The notes below the pieces were generated by a model. That model saw only the letters and a program-made list of their open reading frames with translations. It was not told the DNA's origin and made no database searches. A stretch of 14,690 bases of DNA from Anaerolineae bacterium. GTDB lineage: Bacteria > Chloroflexota > Anaerolineae > Aggregatilineales > Aggregatilineaceae. Both the position numbers and the translations under genes were made by a program. The DNA lies in assembly GCA_020848665.1 (NCBI GenBank), contig JADLHR010000149.1:1-14690 (forward strand), in the 5' to 3' direction. This document shows positions 6,710 to 12,659 of the stretch, in pieces. Each line of letters begins with the position of its first letter. Within the stretch, counting starts at the first letter, position 1.

Positions 6710-6736
6710 GGCGCCTGAGCATTATCCTCAGGCGCC
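6710..6736 (-). other. Perfect 10-bp stem-loop between secY and map
   Basis: GGCGCCTGAG and CTCAGGCGCC are exact inverted copies around a 7-nt loop, starting 12 nt after the secY stop. The transcribed strand continues CCCCTTAACC, with no run of T, so it is not a canonical Rho-independent terminator. It may be a pause, attenuator or mRNA-protecting stem. It occupies the slot where adk lies in many genomes. Confidence 0.65.
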
Positions 6737-6748
6737 GTTATCACGAGA

Positions 6749-8071
6749 TTAGCGTATGAACCCGTCGTAGTTACGCATCACGAGCTGCGCTTCGAGCTGG
6801 CGCATCGTGTCGATCACGACACCCACGACGATGATCAAGCCCGCGCTGCTGATGACCAGCGCCGGGTTGTTCTGGCCGCTGGCGCCCGCCGGCCCCAGCA
6901 CGACGCGCTGGATGACCTGCATTACGCCGGGCAGGATCGCGACCGCGCCGAGGAAGATCGCGCCGACCAACGTGATCCGGTTCACGATGCGGTTGATGTA
7001 TTCCTGCGTGCGGCGGCCCGGACGGATACCTGGGATGAACCCGCCGTTCTTTTGCAGGTTCTCTGCCAGGTTCTGGTTCTGGATCATCACGCCAGTGTAG
7101 AAGTAGGTGAAGCCCACCACCAGCATGAAGTACAGGAACCAGTAGAAGAAACCCTGCTGGTTGCCGAAGATGTCCTGGATGCGGCGCACCGTATCGCCTG
7201 AGCCGAAGAAGCCCGCCAGGATCGCCGGGAAGGTCACGATCGACTGCGCGAAGATCAGCGGGATCATGCCGGCCGTGTTGACCTTCAGCGGGATGTGCGT
7301 TGCGCCGCCGCCATACATCTTGCGACCACGCACGCGCTTGCCGTACTGCACCGGGATGCGGCGCACGCCTTCCTGGATGATCACGATTACGACTACCGTC
7401 AGGACGGTCAGCAGGACAAACGCCAGCAGGTTGAACACGAAGTTCGTCTGGAGCAGCTGCACCAGGTTCGCTGGCACGCGCGCCACGATGCCCGCAAAGA
7501 TGATGATCGAGATACCGTTGCCGATACCCTGCTCGGTGATCAGCTCGCCGAGCCAGATCGCGAACATCGTGCCGGCGGTCATCGTGATGATCACCGACAG
7601 CGTCGTCAGCAAGCTGCTGTCACCGCCGAAGCCGAAGCCGGGGATCAGCGTCGTGCCGGTAATCTGACTTTCAAAGATGTTGATCTGGCCGATAGCTTGC
7701 AGCGCCGCCATCGGGATCGCCAGGTAGTAGGTGTACTGGTTGATTTTCTCGCGCCCACCCGGCTCTTTGGCGATCGCTTCGAGCTTAGGAATGATGGGCA
7801 CCAGCAACTGCAAGATGATCGAGGCGGTGATGTACGGGTACACGCCGTTCGCGATCACGCTGAAGTTGGATACGGCTCCACCTGAGAGCAGGTTGAGCAC
7901 ATTAAGAAAGCCGGCCTGGTCGCCACTGAAAAGCTGGTCGAGCGCGTCCCGGTCGACGCCAGGCACGGTCACGTGCGCGGCAAACTGGTAGATCACCAGA
8001 ATCATTGCGGTGTACAGCATTTTTCGCCGGAGATCCGGCAGACGAAATGCATTCCGCAGCGCGTCGATCAT
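6749..8071 (-). CDS. secY: Protein translocase subunit SecY
   Basis: SecY forms the membrane channel of the Sec translocon with SecE and SecG. The 440-residue protein has about ten hydrophobic segments, the first at about 18-36. Recognisable blocks are YITASIILQLL (80-90), EQGIGNGISIIIFAGI (180-195), IPLKVNTAGMIPLIFA (260-275), NLQKNGGFIPGIRPGRRT (338-355) and the C-terminal LEAQLVMRNYDGFIR. In the last membrane segment the frequent GGTS-type motif is replaced by VISSAG (406-411), after a short Gly/Ala/Asn-rich loop. The ATG has GAGG about 11 nt upstream. It lies after rplO as in other spc operons, but separated by a 122-bp structured spacer. Confidence 0.98.
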   Translation of the reverse strand: MIDALRNAFRLPDLRRKMLYTAMILVIYQFAAHVTVPGVDRDALDQLFSGDQAGFLNVLNLLSGGAVSNFSVIANGVYPYITASIILQLLVPIIPKLEAIAKEPGGREKINQYTYYLAIPMAALQAIGQINIFESQITGTTLIPGFGFGGDSSLLTTLSVIITMTAGTMFAIWLGELITEQGIGNGISIIIFAGIVARVPANLVQLLQTNFVFNLLAFVLLTVLTVVVIVIIQEGVRRIPVQYGKRVRGRKMYGGGATHIPLKVNTAGMIPLIFAQSIVTFPAILAGFFGSGDTVRRIQDIFGNQQGFFYWFLYFMLVVGFTYFYTGVMIQNQNLAENLQKNGGFIPGIRPGRRTQEYINRIVNRITLVGAIFLGAVAILPGVMQVIQRVVLGPAGASGQNNPALVISSAGLIIVVGVVIDTMRQLEAQLVMRNYDGFIR

Positions 8072-8126
8072 AATCTACTTATCCTCTTCGCTCAATTCGA
8101 TCGCTTCGATCAGTCGCGGCAGGAGC

Positions 8127-8185
8127 CACCGGCATCCAGGGGCAGGGCGCGCGCAGCGCCATCTTCGCCCCCGGCTGCGCCGGTG
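8127..8185 (-). other. 59-nt nested hairpin in the rplO-secY spacer
   Basis: Three coaxial stems can form in the mRNA: CACCGGC with GCCGGTG (7 bp; 8179-8185 with 8127-8133), CCGGGGGC with GCCCCTGG (8 bp with one G-U; 8167-8174 with 8136-8143), and GGCGC with GCGCC (5 bp; 8156-8160 with 8146-8150) closed by a 5-nt loop. It begins 9 nt after the rplO stop. A second small hairpin, GATCG-3 nt-CGATC, lies at 8099-8111, close to the secY ribosome-binding site. Confidence 0.65.
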
Positions 8186-8193
8186 ACGAGTCG

Positions 8194-8727
8194 CTATTCC
8201 GCCGACCGCTGCTCACGCAGCGCCTCAAGTTGTTCCTTGCGCAGCTTTTTGACGGTTGCCTTGGCGCCGGTCAGTTCCAGCTCCAGCGTCGTCAGGCTGC
8301 CGCCTGCCTTCTCGATCTGCGCCTGGGCAGTCTTCGAGAAGCGGTGCGCTGTGACCTGGAGCGGGATCGCCAGCTCGCCGCGACCCAGCACAACCACCGG
8401 GTCGGTGGGCTTGTGGATCAGGCCACGCTCGGCCATCGCTTCAGGCGTGACCGCGTCGTTCGCCTGGAAGACGCGCGCCAGATCGTCCAGATTGACTTCC
8501 TGATATTCCACGCGGAAGATGTTGGTGAAGCCGCGCTTGAAGGGCAGGCGCCGCACGAGCGGAAGCTGGCCGCCCTCGAAGTACGCACCCTTTCCCCCGC
8601 CCTTGCGCGCGCCCTGGCCTTTTGTACCGCGCCCGGCCGACTTGCCCTGACCGGCGCTGATACCGCGACCCACGCGCTTGCGCTTTTTCGTCGCACCCTC
8701 GTCGGGACGCAGCTCATGCAGTTTCAT
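8194..8727 (-). CDS. rplO: 50S ribosomal protein L15 (uL15), with C-terminal extension
   Basis: L15 is a late-assembling 50S protein that threads a glycine/arginine-rich arm into 23S rRNA. The sequence opens MKLHELRPDEGATKKRKRVG, continues with RGISAGQGKSAGRGTKGQGA and FEGGQLPLVRRLPFKRGF (50-67), and ends its core at HRFSKTAQAQIEKAGG (128-143). The family normally ends near there. This protein runs about 30 residues further (148-177), with a lysine-, glutamate- and leucine-rich, probably helical tail. The ATG overlaps the rpmD stop as ATGA, implying coupled translation. Confidence 0.97.
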   Translation of the reverse strand: MKLHELRPDEGATKKRKRVGRGISAGQGKSAGRGTKGQGARKGGGKGAYFEGGQLPLVRRLPFKRGFTNIFRVEYQEVNLDDLARVFQANDAVTPEAMAERGLIHKPTDPVVVLGRGELAIPLQVTAHRFSKTAQAQIEKAGGSLTTLELELTGAKATVKKLRKEQLEALREQRSAE

Positions 8728-8912
8728 TCGTCGATTTCCTTCACCTCAACCAGGTGGATGATCTTCTGGATCATGCCACGAACCGGCGGCGTGTCGTTGT
8801 GGATCGCGGTCGAGTTCAGGCGGCCCAGCCCCAGCGAGCGGGCAGTGGCCTTCTGCGATTTCTCGTAGCCGATCGGGCTTCTGACCAGCGTCACGTGCAG
8901 CTTCTTAGGCAT
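8724..8912 (-). CDS. rpmD: 50S ribosomal protein L30 (uL30)
   Basis: L30 is a small 50S protein with a ferredoxin-like fold. The 62 residues show LHVTLVRSPIGYEKSQKATA followed by SLGLGRLNSTAIHNDTPPVRGMI, the family signature, and the end HLVEVKEIDE. The start ATG lies inside the last codons of rpsE (8-nt overlap), and the stop overlaps the rplO start by 4 nt. With only a weak Shine-Dalgarno in front, it probably depends on ribosomes finishing rpsE. Confidence 0.97.
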   Translation of the reverse strand: MPKKLHVTLVRSPIGYEKSQKATARSLGLGRLNSTAIHNDTPPVRGMIQKIIHLVEVKEIDE

Positions 8913-9453
8913 TGGTCTTGCCCCCGCGCTTCCAGAACGGCGCGACCTCGACCGGGTCCTTGCCGCGCATCCGCGCCAGATCAGCCGACTTGCGCAGCTT
9001 TTGTAGCGCCTCGATGGTTGCGTGCGCCACGTTGAGCGAGTTGGCGCTGCCCTGACTCTTGGTCAGGATGTCGCGGATGCCCGCGGCTTCCAGCACGGCG
9101 CGGACCGCGCCCCCGGCGATCACGCCGGTGCCGGGCGAAGCGGGCTTGAGCAGGACGATGGCGCCGCCCCGCTGCGAGGTGATCTCGTGCGGAACGGTAG
9201 TGTCCATCAGCGCGACCGGCACCATATTGCGGCGAGCGCGGTCGGACGCCTTGCGAATTGAATCCGGCACGCCGCGCGCTTTGCCGATGCCGATGCCGAC
9301 GCGCCCATTGTTATCGCCTACGACGACGACGGCGCGGAAGGCGAAGCGGCGGCCACCCTTCACGACTTTGGCGACGCGGGTAATGTCAATTACACGCTCA
9401 TCGAGTTCTTCGCGGTCATCATCACGCCGCGGCCTCGGATCTCGTCTTCCCAT
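8905..9453 (-). CDS. rpsE: 30S ribosomal protein S5 (uS5)
   Basis: S5 binds at the mRNA entry side of the 30S and contributes to decoding accuracy. The 182-residue protein has an acidic/arginine-rich N-terminus, then DERVIDITRVAKVVKGGRRF, VVVVGDNNGRVGIGIGKARG and IVLLKPASPGTGVIAGGAVR, with GSANSLNVAHATIEAL in the C-terminal domain. I chose the ATG at 9453, which has GGAG 6 nt upstream. The frame stays open for 22 more codons, but that stretch (e.g. RLRPAPSDSAV) does not look like S5 and lies over the spacer hairpin. Confidence 0.97.
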   Translation of the reverse strand: MGRRDPRPRRDDDREELDERVIDITRVAKVVKGGRRFAFRAVVVVGDNNGRVGIGIGKARGVPDSIRKASDRARRNMVPVALMDTTVPHEITSQRGGAIVLLKPASPGTGVIAGGAVRAVLEAAGIRDILTKSQGSANSLNVAHATIEALQKLRKSADLARMRGKDPVEVAPFWKRGGKTNA

Positions 9454-9533
9454 TGTACTCTCCAGTTGCCCTCTCACCGCGCTATCGGAAGGAGCCGGGC
9501 GGAGCCTGGCTCGCTCCACGAGCGGGTATGCAC
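9454..9533 (-). other. rplR-rpsE spacer with short hairpins
   Basis: The 80-bp gap holds GCTCG-5 nt-CGAGC (9509-9523) and overlapping alternatives built from GGAGC/GCTCC and GAGCC/GGCTC. These could not all form at once. The Shine-Dalgarno of rpsE lies at the downstream end and is left free in these foldings. Confidence 0.4.
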
Positions 9534-9896
9534 CTAGAATTCCAGCCCAGCTTCACGGGCGCCGTCGGCCAGGGCCTTGACGCGACCGTGATAGCGATAT
9601 CCGCCACGATCGAAGATGACGGTCTTAATGCCGGCCTGCTGCGCCCGCTGGGCAACCAGTTGGCCCACCAGCTTGGCGGCCTCAGATTTGCCTTTACCCT
9701 CGACCTGGTCCCGCAGGTCGCGATCGATGGTCGAGGCAGAGGCAAGCGTGTGGCCGCGCGTGTCGTCAATCACCTGAGCGTAGATGTGGCCCAGGCTGCG
9801 GAAAACGTTCAGACGCGGGCGCTCAGCCGTGCCTGAGATACGTGCACGCACCCGCGCATGACGGCGCTTCCGTGCGATTCGGCTTTTTTCACTCAT
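9534..9896 (-). CDS. rplR: 50S ribosomal protein L18 (uL18)
   Basis: L18 binds 5S rRNA and joins it to the 50S with L5. The 120 residues start with a basic tail (KSRIARKRRHARVRARI), then GTAERPRLNVFRSLGHIYAQ and VIDDTRGHTLASAS. The end, VIFDRGGYRYHGRVKALADG followed by AREAGLEF, is the characteristic L18 C-terminus. The ATG has GAGAG 7 nt upstream. It sits 25 nt after rplF. Confidence 0.98.
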   Translation of the reverse strand: MSEKSRIARKRRHARVRARISGTAERPRLNVFRSLGHIYAQVIDDTRGHTLASASTIDRDLRDQVEGKGKSEAAKLVGQLVAQRAQQAGIKTVIFDRGGYRYHGRVKALADGAREAGLEF

Positions 9897-9921
9897 CGAT
9901 TCACTCTCTCGACACTACAGG

Positions 9922-10464
9922 CTAAGCCTTACCGGTCTTGCCGGCCTTGCGGCGGATAAACTCACCCTGGTAGCGAACGCCCTTGCCCTTGTAAGGCTCC
10001 GGGGGCCGCATCTTGCGGATGTTCGCGGCCAGCTCACCGACCACCTGCTTGTCGATGCCGCGAATACGAACCATGTGGCCGCGGTCTTCGACCACGAACT
10101 CGCAGTTCGCCGGCGGCTCGACACGGATCGGGTGCGAGTAGCCGAGGTGCATGACCAGGGTCTTGCCTTCCATGTCGGCGCGATAGCCAACTCCGTCAAT
10201 TTCGAGCGTCCGCTCAAACCCGCTGCTGACGCCCGTGACCATGTTGGCGATCAGAGCGCGCGTCATGCCGTGCAGCGCGCGATGCTGGCGCTGGTCGGTT
10301 GGGCGGGTCACGGTGATCACCCCGTGTTCCTCAGCGATGCTCATGCCAACTGGGAACCTGTGATACAGCTCGCCCTTTGGCCCCTTGACGGTCACTTCGG
10401 TGCCGTCGATGTTCACTTGAACTTTATCCGGGATCGGAATCGGTTGCTTACCAATTCGAGACAC
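9922..10464 (-). CDS. rplF: 50S ribosomal protein L6 (uL6)
   Basis: L6 has two similar alpha/beta domains and binds 23S rRNA near the GTPase centre. The 180 residues start SRIGKQPIPIPDKVQVNIDG and include VTVKGPKGELYHRF. The second domain carries EIDGVGYRADMEGKTLVMHL and RIRGIDKQVVGELAANIRK, then the signature PPEPYKGKGVRYQGEFIRRK. The start is a GTG with GGAGG 9 nt upstream. It is separated from rpsH by 182 bp of structured, gene-free DNA, whereas these two genes usually lie much closer. Confidence 0.98.
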   Translation of the reverse strand: MSRIGKQPIPIPDKVQVNIDGTEVTVKGPKGELYHRFPVGMSIAEEHGVITVTRPTDQRQHRALHGMTRALIANMVTGVSSGFERTLEIDGVGYRADMEGKTLVMHLGYSHPIRVEPPANCEFVVEDRGHMVRIRGIDKQVVGELAANIRKMRPPEPYKGKGVRYQGEFIRRKAGKTGKA

Positions 10465-10535
10465 GGTCCCTATCCTCCATTGGCTGCCTGGACTTCACTG
10501 GCGGCGCCGGGCGATTGGTGGGGCCGGGGCGGAGC

Positions 10536-10596
10536 GTAGAGCCTCTGGGCGAAGCCGGAAGGCGCTGGCCTCCGCATTCTCGCCCAGCCACTCTAC
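10536..10596 (-). other. 61-nt three-tier hairpin in the rpsH-rplF spacer
   Basis: In the mRNA, GTAGAG (10596-10591) pairs with CTCTAC (10541-10536). A 3x3 internal loop (TGG against AGG) follows, then CTGGGCGA (10587-10580) with TCGCCCAG (10552-10545). The interior holds CGG(A)AGGC with GCCTCCG (7 bp, one bulged A) around a GCTG tetraloop-sized apex. All arms are exact matches. It begins 50 nt after the rpsH stop. Whether it is a regulatory RNA, a processing site or a small inserted element cannot be told from sequence. Confidence 0.75.
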
Positions 10597-10611
10597 TACC
10601 GCCCGCGCGGC

Positions 10612-10646
10612 CCCCAAGGCGTCTGTCGGCGCTCTGCCGCCTGGGG
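10612..10646 (-). other. Hairpin immediately after the rpsH stop codon
   Basis: CCCCAGGCG starts at the first base after the rpsH TAA and pairs with CGCCTTGGGG (10621-10612), with one unpaired T. The inner GGCG could alternatively pair with the CGCC at 10631-10628. Transcription continues GGCCGCGCGG with no T-run, so this is not a standard terminator. Confidence 0.6.
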
Positions 10647-11048
10647 TTACCAGACGTAGCAGAGAACCTCGCCACCCATCCCCTGACGGCGCGCTTGTTG
10701 ACCTGTCATGATCCCTTTGGGGGTGGACAGAATGGCGATTCCCATCCCGCTCAGCACCCAGGGAATCTCGCTCTTGCCGACGTAAATCCGCCGGCCAGGC
10801 TTGCTGACGCGCTGCAAGCTGCTGATCACCGGGCGGCGCTCGCGGCGCTTGCCCCAGTACTTCAGCTGCACGTTGAGCATCGGCGGGAACTCCTCATTGA
10901 TCGAGTACCCTTCGATGTACCCCTCTTCCTTCAAAATCTTGGCGATCTCGACCTTGTTCTTCGAGAGCGGGATGGCGACGCTGGAATGGCCGGCCATCAG
11001 CCCGTTCCGAATTCGGGTCAGCATATCGGCGATGGGATCACTGTGCAT
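10647..11048 (-). CDS. rpsH: 30S ribosomal protein S8 (uS8)
   Basis: S8 is a primary 16S rRNA binder in the 30S body, and in E. coli it is the translational repressor of the spc operon. The 133 residues begin MHSDPIADMLTRIRNG. The middle shows NKVEIAKILKEEGYIEGY, and the C-terminal RNA-binding part carries STPKGIMTGQQARRQGMGG and ends EVLCYVW, exactly the family terminus. The ATG has GGGGAG 7 nt upstream and follows the S14 gene by 18 nt. Two tandem hairpins follow its stop. Confidence 0.98.
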   Translation of the reverse strand: MHSDPIADMLTRIRNGLMAGHSSVAIPLSKNKVEIAKILKEEGYIEGYSINEEFPPMLNVQLKYWGKRRERRPVISSLQRVSKPGRRIYVGKSEIPWVLSGMGIAILSTPKGIMTGQQARRQGMGGEVLCYVW

Positions 11049-11066
11049 CTTGAGACTCCCCGACCA

Positions 11067-11273
11067 TTACCAGCTCGACTTCACCACGCCCGGAATCTTG
11101 CCCTGGAGAGCAAGCTCGCGGAAGTGGATCCGGCAGAGGCCAAAACGACGGATGTAGCCCCGTGGGCGGCCACAGACCTTGCCCGAGTGCGGGTCTACGT
11201 ACTGGCAGCGATTGCGCACACGCACCTTGTACTTGCGGTGCTTCTCGCGGGCGACCATTGACTTCTTAGCCAT
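11067..11273 (-). CDS. rpsZ: 30S ribosomal protein S14 type Z (uS14), variant zinc site
   Basis: S14 belongs to the 30S head and is essential for late assembly. The 68-residue protein starts MAKKSMVAREKHRKYKVRVR and ends FRELALQGKIPGVVKSSW, as in short zinc-type S14. In the canonical form the zinc ligands are CxxC-x12-CxxC in about 61 residues. Here the sequence is C23-x10-C34-x12-C47-x2-H50: about eight residues (YVDPHSGK) are inserted between the first two cysteines, and the last cysteine is histidine. Zinc binding by CCCH is still possible; H29 in the insert is another potential ligand. The ATG has GGAAGG about 9 nt upstream. Its place between rplE and rpsH is standard. No second S14 gene is seen in the window. 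Confidence 0.95.
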   Translation of the reverse strand: MAKKSMVAREKHRKYKVRVRNRCQYVDPHSGKVCGRPRGYIRRFGLCRIHFRELALQGKIPGVVKSSW

Positions 11274-11312
11274 TGGGCCAAACCTTCCTGACTGTTCCTG
11301 TGCGTTCGATCA

Positions 11313-11861
11313 CTAGCGCTGGCGGAACGGCATGCCCAGCAGGTGAAGCAGGCGGCGTCCCTCTTCGTCGGTCTCGGCCGTGGTCACGATCGTGATCTCC
11401 ATGCCGCGCACCTTGTCGATCTTGTCGTACTCGATCTCCGGGAACAGCAACTGCTCGCGCATACCGAGCGTGTAGTTGCCCCGGCCATCGAACGAGTCCG
11501 GGCTGACCCCGCTGAAGTCACGGGTTCGGGGCAGGGCGACATTTAACAGGCGGTCAAGCAGGGACCACATCCGCTCGCCGCGCAGGTCGACCTTCACGCC
11601 GATCGCACGGCCCTCGCGCAGCTTAAACGCCGCGACACTCTTGCGCGCCTTGGTGATCACCGGCTGCTGACCCGCGATGCGGCGCACGTCTTCGACGGCG
11701 CCGTCGAGCGCCTTCGCGTTATCCAGAGCCTCGCCCACGCCGATGTTGATGACGACCTTCGTGATGCGTGGAACCTGCATCACGCTCTCGTAGCTGAACT
11801 CTTCCATCAGCGCCGGAGCCACTTCGTTGCGGTACTTTTCCTGCAAGCGATTCTTTGCCAT
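11313..11861 (-). CDS. rplE: 50S ribosomal protein L5 (uL5)
   Basis: L5 binds 5S rRNA in the central protuberance and bridges to S13 of the 30S. The 182-residue protein shows SVMQVPRITKVVINIGVGEA near the N-terminus, GQQPVITKARKSVAAFKLRE in the centre and DFSGVSPDSFDGRGNYTLG, followed by the FPEIEYDKID block and EGRRLLHLLGMPF at the end. All are typical. The ATG has GAGGT 9 nt upstream; the gaps to rplX and rpsZ are 39 nt each. Confidence 0.98.
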   Translation of the reverse strand: MAKNRLQEKYRNEVAPALMEEFSYESVMQVPRITKVVINIGVGEALDNAKALDGAVEDVRRIAGQQPVITKARKSVAAFKLREGRAIGVKVDLRGERMWSLLDRLLNVALPRTRDFSGVSPDSFDGRGNYTLGMREQLLFPEIEYDKIDKVRGMEITIVTTAETDEEGRRLLHLLGMPFRQR

Positions 11862-11894
11862 GTGCTCTAAACCTCACTCCGCGTGCGGACCATC

Positions 11895-11907
11895 CGAGTC
11901 CTACTCG
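11895..11907 (-). other. Mini-hairpin enclosing the rplX stop codon
   Basis: CGAGT-3 nt-ACTCG is an exact inverted repeat (extendable to CATCGAGT with ACTCGGATG through one bulge). The TAG stop of rplX lies across its 5' arm and loop. It is short, and chance is a real alternative. Confidence 0.35.
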
Positions 11908-12224
11908 ATGTCCTGACCGCACTTGCGACAAACGCGAACCTTGCGGCCGTCTTCGTTGATCCGATAGCCGACGCGAGTGCGCGCCTCACACTGCGGGCAG
12001 ACCAGCATCACGTTCGAGAGGTCGATGGGCGCCTCGAACTCGATGATACCGGGTTGGACCTGCCCACGACCTGCCTGGACCGGGCGCTGGTGCTTCTTGA
12101 CGATGTTGACGCGCTCGATGACGACGCGGTCTTTCTTGGGAATGACCCGCAGCACGTCACCGCGCGTCCCTTTGTCTTTGCCGGCGATCACTTCGACCGT
12201 GTCGCCCTTCTTGATCCGTTGCAT
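11901..12224 (-). CDS. rplX: 50S ribosomal protein L24 (uL24)
   Basis: L24 initiates 50S assembly and lies near the tunnel exit. The 107 residues comprise a KOW motif (KKGDTVEVIAGKDKGTRGDV, about 5-24), the loop NIVKKHQRP, and a C-terminal zinc-ribbon-like part with C76/C79 (CPQC) and C99/C102 (CRKC) flanking TRVGYRINEDGRKVRV. The ATG has GGAG 10 nt upstream. It follows rplN by 31 nt. Confidence 0.98.
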   Translation of the reverse strand: MQRIKKGDTVEVIAGKDKGTRGDVLRVIPKKDRVVIERVNIVKKHQRPVQAGRGQVQPGIIEFEAPIDLSNVMLVCPQCEARTRVGYRINEDGRKVRVCRKCGQDIE

Positions 12225-12255
12225 CCCTATCTCACTCCAATCTCAGGCTGGCGTG

Positions 12256-12627
12256 CTAGAGCGTTTCGGGGGCCAGAGAGACGATCTTCATGAAACCCTT
12301 TTCGCGCAGCTCACGTGCGACTGGCCCAAAGATACGGGTGCCCCGTGGGTCCTTGGTTTCACCCTGCAAGATCACGGCGGCGTTGTCGTCGAACTTGATG
12401 TACGACCCGTCCACGCGCCGATATTCCTTGGCGGTGCGCACGACGACCGCGCGCACAATTTCGCTTTTCTTCACCGAGCCTTGCGGGGCGGCGGACTTGA
12501 CTGTCGCGATCACGATGTCGCCTACCGTCGCCGTTTTGCGCCTCGAGCCACCCGTGATCCGAATGACCAGGATTTCGCGGGCGCCGGTGTTGTCGGCAAT
12601 TTTCAAGCGCGATTCAGTTTGGATCAT
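12256..12627 (-). CDS. rplN: 50S ribosomal protein L14 (uL14)
   Basis: L14 lies at the subunit interface and contacts 16S rRNA helix 44 in an intersubunit bridge; RsfS binds it in silencing. The 123-residue protein (usual length about 122) opens MIQTESRLKIADNTGAREIL. It then has GDIVIATVKSAAPQGSVKKS, VVVRTAKEYRRVDGSYIKFD, DNAAVILQ and TRIFGPVARELREKGFMKIV. The ATG has a GGAGTGAGG stretch 8 nt upstream. The gap to rpsQ is 32 nt. Confidence 0.98.
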   Translation of the reverse strand: MIQTESRLKIADNTGAREILVIRITGGSRRKTATVGDIVIATVKSAAPQGSVKKSEIVRAVVVRTAKEYRRVDGSYIKFDDNAAVILQGETKDPRGTRIFGPVARELREKGFMKIVSLAPETL

Positions 12628-12659
12628 TTCTAACGCCTCACTCCGGCTAGCGCGTCCGG

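Noticed and set aside
6710..6736. Calling the secY-map stem-loop a Rho-independent terminator
   Set aside because: The stem is perfect, but the transcribed strand continues CCCCTTAACC without a T-run.
9454..9519. Upstream extension of S5 by 22 codons
   Set aside because: No family similarity, no ribosome-binding site, and the ATG at 9453 has a good GGAG at 6 nt.
10536..10596. tRNA or known riboswitch in the rpsH-rplF spacer
   Set aside because: A single extended hairpin, with no cloverleaf, no T-arm consensus and no recognised ligand-binding core.
10448..10675. 75-codon minus-strand frame in the rpsH-rplF spacer
   Set aside because: It lies across both hairpins and overlaps rpsH and rplF ends; composition (Arg/Gly/Pro) is what GC-rich non-coding DNA gives.
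10515..11261. 248-codon plus-strand frame over rpsH and rpsZ
   Set aside because: Complementary to well-recognised S8 and S14 genes and to the hairpin spacer; no domain signature.
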